From positions 3,812,501 to 3,876,500 of the forward strand of contig NZ_CP009286.1 of assembly GCF_000758685.1 (NCBI RefSeq): DNA of 64,000 bases, given 5' to 3'. The translations under genes were made by a program, and so were the position numbers. The DNA comes from Paenibacillus stellifer. Its GTDB lineage: Bacteria > Bacillota > Bacilli > Paenibacillales > Paenibacillaceae. The notes beneath the pieces are model-generated. The model saw nothing but the letters and a program-made list of their open reading frames with translations. It searched no databases and was not told where the DNA came from. Within the stretch, counting starts at the first letter, position 1, and the number at the start of each line of letters is the position of its first letter. This document shows positions 45,716-53,218 of the stretch, in pieces.

Positions 45716-46506
45716 CCTCTCTCTCCCCTCCCCAGTTTGCGCGCGATCCACAGAGTCCACCGGTCCTGTTCCACGACAGGGTCTCTCTCTGGTAATTTTT
45801 TGCCAATATAAGCGACAAGCTCAAGAAGTTCATCATCGTTCAGCTCATGCAAAAGGGATCTTCCCGTCCGTCCTAACAGATCACGGCTAAGTTCTTGAAA
45901 CTCCCTATAGGTTCTGCGTATTTCCCACAATGTAAATTCCTTCACTAAAGCCAGTCCGCTATTATTAATTGCATCTCTCACCATAGCTCCGGATGGACGC
46001 CGGCGAATGTCGAGCTCCAGCAACCGGGGAAATTTCTCGAAAAAATATCCTCGGATATGCTCCTGGCTTCTAGGCTGCAGACAATCATCTGGAGTACGAT
46101 CCTGTACAATCAAGTAACCGCCCGGTTTCAATACCCGCTCCACCTCTCGAAAGCTGTCAACCGGATTCTGAAGATGATGGATTACAGCTCTTTCAAGGAC
46201 GATGTCATAGCTCTCCCGCGCCATTCCCGTGTTGACAGCATCGCCCCATACGAACTCCACATTCCTGAGCCCTTCACAATTTTGTGCTGCGCCCTTCAGC
46301 ATCTCTGCCGAAGAGTCCAATCCGGTAACCCGCCGTGCCCCGGCAGCTGCCATAGCTTTGGTGTAAATCCCGCCGCCGCAGCCTATATCCAGAATGGTTT
46401 TATCCCAAAAAGTTATGTAAGGTGCAAGGGCTTGAATCCATCCGTTATCCGCATCTCTCGATGCATAGGAATGCTGATTATCACGATCATGAAAATTGAT
46501 GGGCAT
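45712..46506 (-). CDS. SAM-dependent methyltransferase, class I
   Basis: A 264-residue Rossmann methyltransferase. Motif I is ILDIGCGGGIYTKAMA near residue 38, then GLDSSAEML, EFVWGDAVNTGMARESYDIVLERAVIHHL and EVERVLKPGGYLIVQDR. GGGGGAGGACGAGG precedes the ATG at 46506. Downstream coupling by ATGA to the double GNAT gene. The substrate is probably a small molecule; it lies in an operon with HAD phosphatases and acetyltransferases. Confidence 0.9.
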   Translation of the reverse strand: MPINFHDRDNQHSYASRDADNGWIQALAPYITFWDKTILDIGCGGGIYTKAMAAAGARRVTGLDSSAEMLKGAAQNCEGLRNVEFVWGDAVNTGMARESYDIVLERAVIHHLQNPVDSFREVERVLKPGGYLIVQDRTPDDCLQPRSQEHIRGYFFEKFPRLLELDIRRRPSGAMVRDAINNSGLALVKEFTLWEIRRTYREFQELSRDLLGRTGRSLLHELNDDELLELVAYIGKKLPERDPVVEQDRWTLWIARKLGRGERG

Positions 46507-46539
46507 CCTCGTCCTCCCCCATTTTCTTATCCTCTCCGG

Positions 46540-46974
46540 CTAAAAGTGCTTGCGGAATCCCCGTACTTGTTCATCCCCGTAACCCAGCTGCTCATATAGC
46601 CGATGCGCTTCAGTTCGCTGCCTTCCCGACACCACAATAATGTAGGAACAGTCCCGACTTCTAGCAGCCTGCTCGATTTCCGCCATCAATCCCCGGGCAA
46701 TGCCCCGTCTGCGGAACGACTCCGATACGATCACATTCTCGATAACCATAAAAGGACGGCAGCTGCCGACAAGATCCTGGCAGACGATTCCCATTAGGGA
46801 ACCTGCCAGGACATTTTGTTCAAAAGCGCCGAGCAGGATGTAGGTTCCGGTACGCTCAATGCTTTCAAAGCTGCGGAGCAGCTTCCCATAATCGGTGGGA
46901 GTCCCCATCAACTCTTCATAAAGACTGCCTAGCCCGGGAAGATCCTCCCTGCTTATGCTCCGGATTTCGATCAT
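46540..46974 (-). CDS. GNAT-family N-acetyltransferase
   Basis: A 144-residue acetyltransferase with the acetyl-CoA loop SFRRRGIARGLMAEIEQAARS near 90 and LYEQLGYGDEQV near 130. Its ATG (46972-46974) overlaps the stop of the upstream HAD gene (ATGA). Same operon as the two HAD genes and the methyltransferase. Substrate unknown. Confidence 0.88.
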   Translation of the reverse strand: MIEIRSISREDLPGLGSLYEELMGTPTDYGKLLRSFESIERTGTYILLGAFEQNVLAGSLMGIVCQDLVGSCRPFMVIENVIVSESFRRRGIARGLMAEIEQAARSRDCSYIIVVSGRQRTEAHRLYEQLGYGDEQVRGFRKHF

Positions 46975-47642
46975 GGCTGAAGCTCCACCGTCTTGGTCGG
47001 GTCGAAAAAATCATGTAGCTCCCGCACCGTCTTGAGACAATAAGTGGGACGGATCGCTTCCATCTCGTCAACGCTGCCATAGCCGTACAGCACGCCGATC
47101 GAGGCGATTCCGTTGTTATGGGCTCCGATAATATCATGCTTGCGGTCGCCGATCATAACAGTCTCTGCCGGGACAGGCCGATGTTGGTCCAGTATGAACC
47201 GGATTATCTCGGATTTGTCCGACATCGTCCCGTCAAGACCGCTGCCGACAACCGCCGAGAAGAAGGAATCAATGCCGAAATGCTTCAGAATCCGCTCTGC
47301 GAACACCTGCGGCTTGGAAGTGGCGACAATCAATACCGCTCCATTCTCTGCAAGATGAGCCAGAAGCTCGGGAATGCCGTCATACAGCTCATTTTCAAAA
47401 ATCCCAGTGTCGGCAAAATACTCCCGGTAATTCCGTACCGCCTCCCACGCTTCCTCCTCTGTGAACCCGTAAAATTCGCGGAACGATGTGGCGAGCGGCG
47501 GGCCGATGAACGGCTCTAGCTCGTCCAGATTTTCTACGATGATGTTCGATTTGGACAGCGCATACTGAACGGACTTGGTGATCCCGATCTTGGGATCGGT
47601 CAATGTCCCGTCCAGATCAAACAGCACATGATTATACTTCAA
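46971..47642 (-). CDS. HAD hydrolase, phosphoglycolate-phosphatase-like
   Basis: A 223-residue HAD phosphatase. The nucleophile motif is LFDLDGTLTDPKIGI at the start, motif II VIVATSKP near 105 and motif IV MIGDRKHDIIGAHNN near 175. A cap domain lies between. It overlaps the previous HAD gene by about 11 bases and the next GNAT gene by ATGA. Family members remove phosphate from phosphoglycolate, nucleotides or other phosphometabolites; this one is unassigned. Confidence 0.9.
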   Translation of the reverse strand: MKYNHVLFDLDGTLTDPKIGITKSVQYALSKSNIIVENLDELEPFIGPPLATSFREFYGFTEEEAWEAVRNYREYFADTGIFENELYDGIPELLAHLAENGAVLIVATSKPQVFAERILKHFGIDSFFSAVVGSGLDGTMSDKSEIIRFILDQHRPVPAETVMIGDRKHDIIGAHNNGIASIGVLYGYGSVDEMEAIRPTYCLKTVRELHDFFDPTKTVELQP

Positions 47643-48297
47643 GCTCCCGTCCCCCTGCAGGCAAAATGGTATAAATATCCCTTACGGAATGAATGATAGC
47701 GTCAGCTTCGGACAAGTCCTGACTTCCCGAATTCGGATTCAGAAAGCCGACACAGTTCATGCCCGCCGCTTTGGCGGCAGTTACTCCGTTTCGGGAATCC
47801 TCCAGCACCCAGCAGGATGATGGGCTTGCGCCCAGCTTGCTTGCCGTCTCCAGGTAAATATCCGGCGCCGGCTTTCCGGCGGGCACTTCCTCTCCGCTGA
47901 TGATGCACTGGAAGACATCTCTCCACCCGAATTTAGCCAGCACGCCTTCAATAAATGAGCGTGGCGAAGAGGAGGCAAGCCCGATCGGCACCGATCGATT
48001 GCGCAAATAAGCAAGCAGCTCAGGAATGCCGTCAATCGGCTCCATCGGAGTATCACTGAGAAGTTTAAGCTTGCGGGCCAGCTGGTAATCGATCATTTCT
48101 TCCACCGTGTGCACCAATCCATGCTCCGCCTTGATGATGCTCCACATTTCCGGATTCGTCATGCCAACAAATTTCTCCAGGTAAGTTACATCCGGTGCAA
48201 CTCCCAGATACCCCAGCGTTACCAAATCGACTTCAAAGTGCAGTGGCTCGCTGTCGAGAATAACACCGTCCATATCGAAGATAAATGCATTCATCAT
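47632..48297 (-). CDS. HAD hydrolase, beta-phosphoglucomutase-like
   Basis: A 221-residue HAD protein with FIFDMDGVILDSEPLHFEV at the start, motif II IGLASSSPRSFIEGVL near 105 and motif IV VLEDSRNGVTAAKAAG near 165. The helical cap and the signature place it with the beta-phosphoglucomutase / sugar phosphatase group. First gene of the six-gene operon; a TATAAT at 48344 lies before it on the minus strand. Substrate unknown. Confidence 0.9.
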   Translation of the reverse strand: MMNAFIFDMDGVILDSEPLHFEVDLVTLGYLGVAPDVTYLEKFVGMTNPEMWSIIKAEHGLVHTVEEMIDYQLARKLKLLSDTPMEPIDGIPELLAYLRNRSVPIGLASSSPRSFIEGVLAKFGWRDVFQCIISGEEVPAGKPAPDIYLETASKLGASPSSCWVLEDSRNGVTAAKAAGMNCVGFLNPNSGSQDLSEADAIIHSVRDIYTILPAGGRELEV

Positions 48298-48566
48298 ACT
48301 CAGTCTCCCGCCTTTCCCGGCATGTCATTTGATATGTTAAAAATTATACAAAAAGAGAGATCATTCCGGAAATGCAATGTAACACACCCCGGTAATCGAA
48401 TGAAGGACGAATGATGTAAATAAGCGCAGCCTTCGGTGAATCCCGAAATAACAATCCCGCAATAAGACAATCTATGATAACGAGAAGTATGAGGTGTTCC
48501 GGGATTCGGCCGGGAACCAAAAAATGGAATGTCCCTCATGTGCCGCCAGACAGCAGCAGCTGATTC

Positions 48567-49322
48567 CTAAAAGGCCGCAGCCAGCGATCCCAGATATTCC
48601 TTAAGCACGGTGCTCACCTTACCGATTGCGTCTGCACTTGGAGCAAGCTTGCCTGGGTACCAAGCCGCAGCAGCAGACGAACTGGATTCGTAGGCGGTGG
48701 GATAAGGCTGCACCTCCATGCCCGCATGCTTGAATTCCGTTACCGCCCTTGCCATCTGAAAACCGGCAGTTACCAGCACCGCACGGCTGAGATCATGCTC
48801 TTTCATTAATTCCACCGAGTACTCGGCATTCTGCGCGGTGTTCAGCGACCGGTTCTCGATCAGAATATCCTCAGGCGCCACCCCCAGCCCAATCAGCTGC
48901 CGGCGGGCAATATCGCCCTCGTTGCCGCTATCCGCATACACCTTCCCGCCGCTGAACAGAATCGGCAGGCCGCTCTCGCGGTGCAGCCGTACCGCTGTGA
49001 GCAGCCGATTCGCGGCCGATCCTCCCATATTCCCCACACCGTCGACATCCGGAGTCCCCGTCACGGCTCCTCCGCCCAATACAACCAGAACATCGCCGGA
49101 AAGCTCCGAAGGCTGCGGATAACGGTTCTCCAGCGTACGCATCAGCGGGTCGGCGACGAGGGGCGTGGAGACCAGGTACAACATCAGGGTAATCGTGATC
49201 AGGAACGCAGCTGTGCCGCGCAGCTTCTTCCACAGCATCCACAGTGACAACAGCGCAAGAAAGACGATAATGATGCCCGGGGGCAACACGAAGCTGTATA
49301 CAAACTTGATAAAATAGAGCAT
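48567..49322 (-). CDS. YdcF/SanA-type DUF218 membrane protein
   Basis: A 251-residue protein with two N-terminal membrane spans (MLYFIKFVYSFVLPPGIIIVFLALL and a second near 35-55) and the DUF218 domain from about 75: DVLVVLGGGAVTGTPDVDG, SGGKVYADSGNEGDIARRQL, ILIENRSLNTAQNAEYSVELM, LVTAGFQMARAV. The group includes SanA and ElyC, which affect envelope integrity. The start at 49322 follows AGGAGG; a longer frame to 49463 overlaps the upstream gene and has no site. Confidence 0.88.
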   Translation of the reverse strand: MLYFIKFVYSFVLPPGIIIVFLALLSLWMLWKKLRGTAAFLITITLMLYLVSTPLVADPLMRTLENRYPQPSELSGDVLVVLGGGAVTGTPDVDGVGNMGGSAANRLLTAVRLHRESGLPILFSGGKVYADSGNEGDIARRQLIGLGVAPEDILIENRSLNTAQNAEYSVELMKEHDLSRAVLVTAGFQMARAVTEFKHAGMEVQPYPTAYESSSSAAAAWYPGKLAPSADAIGKVSTVLKEYLGSLAAAF

Positions 49323-49357
49323 GATTATGCCGCCTCCTCTACATCTGCATGATAAGA

Positions 49358-50194
49358 CTAATGATCCGGCGTGAGCCGTTCCCGGACTATCTTGGCAAGC
49401 TGTTCCTTCTCCGCTTCCGGAATTCCTTCCGACAGCCGGGCGGCAGCGACGGGCAGAAGCCACTCGTCGATTGAAGTGTAAGACAGACCCGAGGCTTTCA
49501 AATATTGACTTAAATAGGCCGATTTAAGCCTCCGCCTGCCCAGATTGATCAAGGAAGATATCGTGCGGGAAGTATTCTCCGGCATAGAGCCGATGCTTAA
49601 GAGCAGCAGGGTCCGCGCTGCATCCCCGGCGGGATGGCCGCATATGCCATTCATCCAGTCGACGATCCAGCTGCCGTCATTCACGATAACATTGTCCGGG
49701 TGAAAATCTCCGTGACACAGCGAATAGCCCGCAGGCAGCCGGTCCAGATGGTGCAGAGTCCGCTGCTTCTCTTCCGGCGTCAGCAGCGGAGCTGCTGATA
49801 TATGATCGGCAAGCATGGGCTTCTGCTCTCTGAGCCCGCCGCCCTCGCGGGAATGAATCTCCGCATGCACCCAAGCAAGCGACTTGGCGCTGGCTGAGAC
49901 AGCCCAGGGTTTGCCCTTAATCACGTCAAGCAAAGTAACTCCTGAAATATGCTGATAGACAAGCCCGATTCTCCCTTCGATCCGGACAATTTCATACGGC
50001 TTCGGGGTTCGGATGCCAAGTGAAAAGGCCAGACTGCTCGCAGCCCACTCCCGGTCGGCATCTTCCTCCGGAATTTCCGGCTGGTACAGCTTGACAACCT
50101 TGCCTTTCCCGTAGTCATGCACCGAAGCGGTCCGGCCTTGCCCCAGCAGCTTCAAAGCAGCGATATCCAGATCACTATTTTCAAGACGCTCCAT
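49358..50194 (-). CDS. APH-type phosphotransferase
   Basis: A 278-residue aminoglycoside/choline kinase-fold enzyme. The catalytic loop is LCHGDFHPDNVIV near 165 and the metal Asp is in IVDWMNG near 185; the nucleotide loop is GQGRTASVHDYGKGKVVKLY near 20. Most chromosomal members phosphorylate small alcohols rather than antibiotics, so resistance should not be assumed. The start at 50194 has GGGGAG about 6 bases before. Next gene behind is the DUF218 protein, 35 bases away. Confidence 0.88.
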   Translation of the reverse strand: MERLENSDLDIAALKLLGQGRTASVHDYGKGKVVKLYQPEIPEEDADREWAASSLAFSLGIRTPKPYEIVRIEGRIGLVYQHISGVTLLDVIKGKPWAVSASAKSLAWVHAEIHSREGGGLREQKPMLADHISAAPLLTPEEKQRTLHHLDRLPAGYSLCHGDFHPDNVIVNDGSWIVDWMNGICGHPAGDAARTLLLLSIGSMPENTSRTISSLINLGRRRLKSAYLSQYLKASGLSYTSIDEWLLPVAAARLSEGIPEAEKEQLAKIVRERLTPDH

Positions 50195-50327
50195 CAATGA
50201 TCTCCCCATTTCCAAAGCCTATAATCCTGCTGCTTCCGTTATTGTCATCTCTTGGTTAGTTCGATCATAACTGGACCAGTCGCTGTTGACAAGTAGCCGT
50301 AACCCGCACGGCAATTCAACAAAAACG

Positions 50328-50356
50328 GCAGCCGGAGAGTTTCTCCGGCTGCCGCA
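50328..50356 (-). terminator. terminator of the CE7 esterase gene
   Basis: Stem CGGCAGCCGGAGA/TCTCCGGCTGCCG followed by TTTTTG on the minus strand, 10 bases after the stop. Confidence 0.88.
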
Positions 50357-50366
50357 TAGCGTAAGC

Positions 50367-51326
50367 TTATAGTGTCTTCAAGAATTGATAGATCTTGTCG
50401 TTCATGCCCGGAAGATCCTCATGTCCGAAGTCCGGGTAAATTTCAAGCGTGAGCGGTGCAGGCATTTTGTTAATGGCTGCAAACTGGGTGGACGGCGGAC
50501 AAATATTGTCCATCAGTCCGACGCCGATAAGCAGCTCCGCCTCAATGCGGGGAGCCAGATTCTGAATATCGATGTAGCCAAGCCGGGTGAAAATCTCATC
50601 CTCCCGTTTGTGCTGCGGATCGAAATTGCGGAAATACTCCCGAAGTTCGCTGTAGGCTCCCGCAGCCAGATCCATTTCCCATACCCGCTTATAATCGCTG
50701 AGGAAAGGATAGACAGGCGCCGCCTTCTTGATTCTCGGCTCAAGCGCGGTGCAGGCAATCGTCAGGGCTCCGCCCTGCGACCAGCCTGTAGCCCCGACCC
50801 GGTTCTCATCTACTTCGTCGAAGCTCATGACTATGGAAGCGAGCTGCGCGGTATCCAGGAAAATATCCCGCATCAGCAGGCGGTCAGCCCGGTCATCCAG
50901 ACCGCGGATGAATTGCCCGCTGAAGGTCGTGCCCTTCACGCCGCCGGTATCCTCCGACAAGCCGGCCTGCCCCCGTACATCGAGTGCGGCGACGGAGAAG
51001 CCGAGCGCCGCATACGGCAGCTTGCCCTGCCAATCCCCCGAGTTCCCCGAGTATCCGTGGAATTGGAGAACCGCTGGGTGCGGCTTGGGAGCATTCGACG
51101 GGCGGATATACTTCGCATGAACCCTCGCTCCGCGTACACCGGTGAAATAAAGGTCATAGCATTCGGCCAATGGGGCCTGGAATTCCGAAGGAATCAGCTC
51201 AACCCTCGGATCAGTCTGCCGCATTTCCTGCAACGCTGCCTCCCAGTAGGCGTCAAAATCATCTGGACACGGATTGCGCCCCCCGTAGCTCTTTAGTTCT
51301 TCCAAAGGCAAATCCAGAATTGGCAT
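50367..51326 (-). CDS. CE7 acetyl xylan esterase / cephalosporin-C deacetylase
   Basis: Removes acetyl groups from short xylo-oligosaccharides or related sugars in the cytoplasm. The 319-residue alpha/beta hydrolase has the CE7 motifs RGQ (DVRGQAGLSED), the nucleophile elbow GWSQGGALT and the end motif FGHEDLPG with the catalytic His. No signal peptide, as typical. It opens the polysaccharide region, downstream of the cohesin/SLH gene. Terminator follows. Confidence 0.94.
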   Translation of the reverse strand: MPILDLPLEELKSYGGRNPCPDDFDAYWEAALQEMRQTDPRVELIPSEFQAPLAECYDLYFTGVRGARVHAKYIRPSNAPKPHPAVLQFHGYSGNSGDWQGKLPYAALGFSVAALDVRGQAGLSEDTGGVKGTTFSGQFIRGLDDRADRLLMRDIFLDTAQLASIVMSFDEVDENRVGATGWSQGGALTIACTALEPRIKKAAPVYPFLSDYKRVWEMDLAAGAYSELREYFRNFDPQHKREDEIFTRLGYIDIQNLAPRIEAELLIGVGLMDNICPPSTQFAAINKMPAPLTLEIYPDFGHEDLPGMNDKIYQFLKTL

Positions 51327-51454
51327 CTATTGATCACTCCTGTTGAATATTCGGTTCCTCTGTTAATTGTAACCGATGCATCCCGGAGGTGTTAGTAAGC
51401 GATTCCCAAATCTCTGATTTCTCCTCGGATGAAACTTGAATCTCCTTATTCAAT

Positions 51455-53191
51455 TCAGCGTTCTGCCATTCGGAACAGCGCCTGCGCCGCTTCGGCCCGC
51501 GTAAGCGCCGCCTGTGGATCGAACTCGGAAGCGGTTCGCCCTTGAATAAGTCCCTGGGCATAAGCCGACCGTACGGCGGCGTCCGCCCATGCTGCGATCA
51601 TGTTCATATCCTTGAACGGGACCGCCGCGCCGGAGTCTGCCGGAGACGGAGCAGAACCGTTCAGATAAGATGCCGCCTTGGTGAGCATCACAGCCATTTC
51701 CTGGCGGGTAAGCGTACCGCCGGGATCGAACACGCCGCCGGATCGTCCATTAACGAGACCGGCTTCATACGCGGCAACCACGGCTCCTGCGTACCATGAG
51801 CCGGATTGCACATCCTTGAACGCAGTGGCGCCGGTATGCTCCGGCAGACGCAGCATGCGGACGAGCATGGCCGAGAACTCCGCGCGCGTCACCTTCCGGC
51901 CGGGCTCGAAGCGCTCTGCGCCGCTGCCGTCTGCAATTCCTCTTGCGGCGAGCGTCTGAATCGCTTCATGCGCCCAGTGAGCGGCTGACACATCCTTGAA
52001 CTCGCGCGTTACCTTCAGAACGGAGTATACGCTGAAGTGACGGATGGGGGCCGATACGAGGTCTCCCTCCCATTTCGCGCCCTGAAATTCCGTATTGCCG
52101 GTTTCGTCAATGTAATAGATACCCGTCAGGCTCCGGTCCGGGGAAGAATCGCCCTTTAACCGCAAGGTCAGCGGAGAGCCGAAGGTTTCGACCGGAGTGG
52201 CTGCTCCCTGTCCGTTCTTCACGCTGAGCGTAAATCCGAAGGTCTGCCCGGCAATCTTGTTAGAACCTGTAGTTCCAGTACCTGCCGCGCTTCCTGAAGA
52301 CAGAAGGGCCGAAGCTTCTTCCGGGGAATAAGGCTTCACCTTCAGCGATATATAGCTTCCGGAAGATGATAGACGCCCGGCCAGCGCTGAGGACACCGAT
52401 GACGGAATATCGAGCGAGAAGGTCTGTCCGGATATCGTGACCACATGTCCGGATAATAGACCCATAACCTCGTTCGGGATGATGATTTCCAGAGCGTCTG
52501 CCGGGAAGGGCACTGTCGCTGTGGACGATCCCGCGCCGCCTTCCACCATCTCCGGTGTAATAATGACTTGCGTCCCGCCCGCTGCCGGCGAAGCCGCGCC
52601 GCTCTGCGAGGATGAGGATGAGCCTGTGCCAGTGTCACTGCCTGAACTGCCTGAACCGCCTGAACCGCCTGTACCTGTGCCGCTTCCCGCGTCCTGATTT
52701 GAGCTGATCATAATGGAAGCATCAGCCGTCTGCTCCAGCTTGACGCTCTTCAGCTTGCTGTCAATTAGCGTTATTCCGGACAGCTTCACAAGCGCCGGAC
52801 CGGAGCCTGCCGCCACGAAGGTGACGGTCAGGAGCCCATGCGAGCCGTCCGTTCCGGCCGTCTGATCGCCTAGCTTCGTGAAGGCAAAGGCCAGCTTGCC
52901 GTCCGCCATGCTGACCGGCAGTCCGTAACCGGTGGACTCCAGGTCGTAGACTGCGCTTTTGTATGTCAGCTTCTGCGGATCATAGGTCAGCGTCAGCTCG
53001 TAGGCATACAGATCCGCCAAGCTGTCTCCCTTCACCGTGACGCTGACCGAACCGCCCGGCTGAGCCGTGCCGGGCGCCTCAAGCGACAGGGCCGGGGCCG
53101 GGGCGGCGCTGGCCGCCTCCGAAACCGGAATCAGCAGCATTACCGCCGCAAGCAGGATGGACATGAAGCGGAGGAGCCTGTTGTTTCTCAC
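51455..53191 (-). CDS. cohesin-domain surface protein with three SLH domains
   Basis: A 578-residue secreted protein. Signal peptide 1-29. A cohesin-like domain covers about 35-160 (GSVSVTVKGDSLADLYAYELTLTYDPQKL cut: LYAYELTLTYDPQKLTYKSA; GLLTVTFVAAGSGPALVKLSGI). A Gly/Ser/Thr linker follows, then an unassigned middle (about 205-400), and three SLH domains at the end (FKDVSAAHWAHEAIQ, FKDVQSGSWYAGAVV, FKDMNMIAAWADAAV), which hold the protein on secondary cell-wall polymers. It lies 27 bases after the GH53 gene, whose product ends in a dockerin-like domain. An anchoring scaffold is the natural reading. Confidence 0.88.
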   Translation of the reverse strand: MRNNRLLRFMSILLAAVMLLIPVSEAASAAPAPALSLEAPGTAQPGGSVSVTVKGDSLADLYAYELTLTYDPQKLTYKSAVYDLESTGYGLPVSMADGKLAFAFTKLGDQTAGTDGSHGLLTVTFVAAGSGPALVKLSGITLIDSKLKSVKLEQTADASIMISSNQDAGSGTGTGGSGGSGSSGSDTGTGSSSSSQSGAASPAAGGTQVIITPEMVEGGAGSSTATVPFPADALEIIIPNEVMGLLSGHVVTISGQTFSLDIPSSVSSALAGRLSSSGSYISLKVKPYSPEEASALLSSGSAAGTGTTGSNKIAGQTFGFTLSVKNGQGAATPVETFGSPLTLRLKGDSSPDRSLTGIYYIDETGNTEFQGAKWEGDLVSAPIRHFSVYSVLKVTREFKDVSAAHWAHEAIQTLAARGIADGSGAERFEPGRKVTRAEFSAMLVRMLRLPEHTGATAFKDVQSGSWYAGAVVAAYEAGLVNGRSGGVFDPGGTLTRQEMAVMLTKAASYLNGSAPSPADSGAAVPFKDMNMIAAWADAAVRSAYAQGLIQGRTASEFDPQAALTRAEAAQALFRMAER

Positions 53192-53218
53192 CTTGTGTTC
53201 CCCTCTCTGCGATCCGCC

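Noticed and set aside
49358-50194. Antibiotic resistance by the APH-type kinase
   Set aside because: The fold alone does not show aminoglycoside specificity; chromosomal homologues often have metabolic roles.
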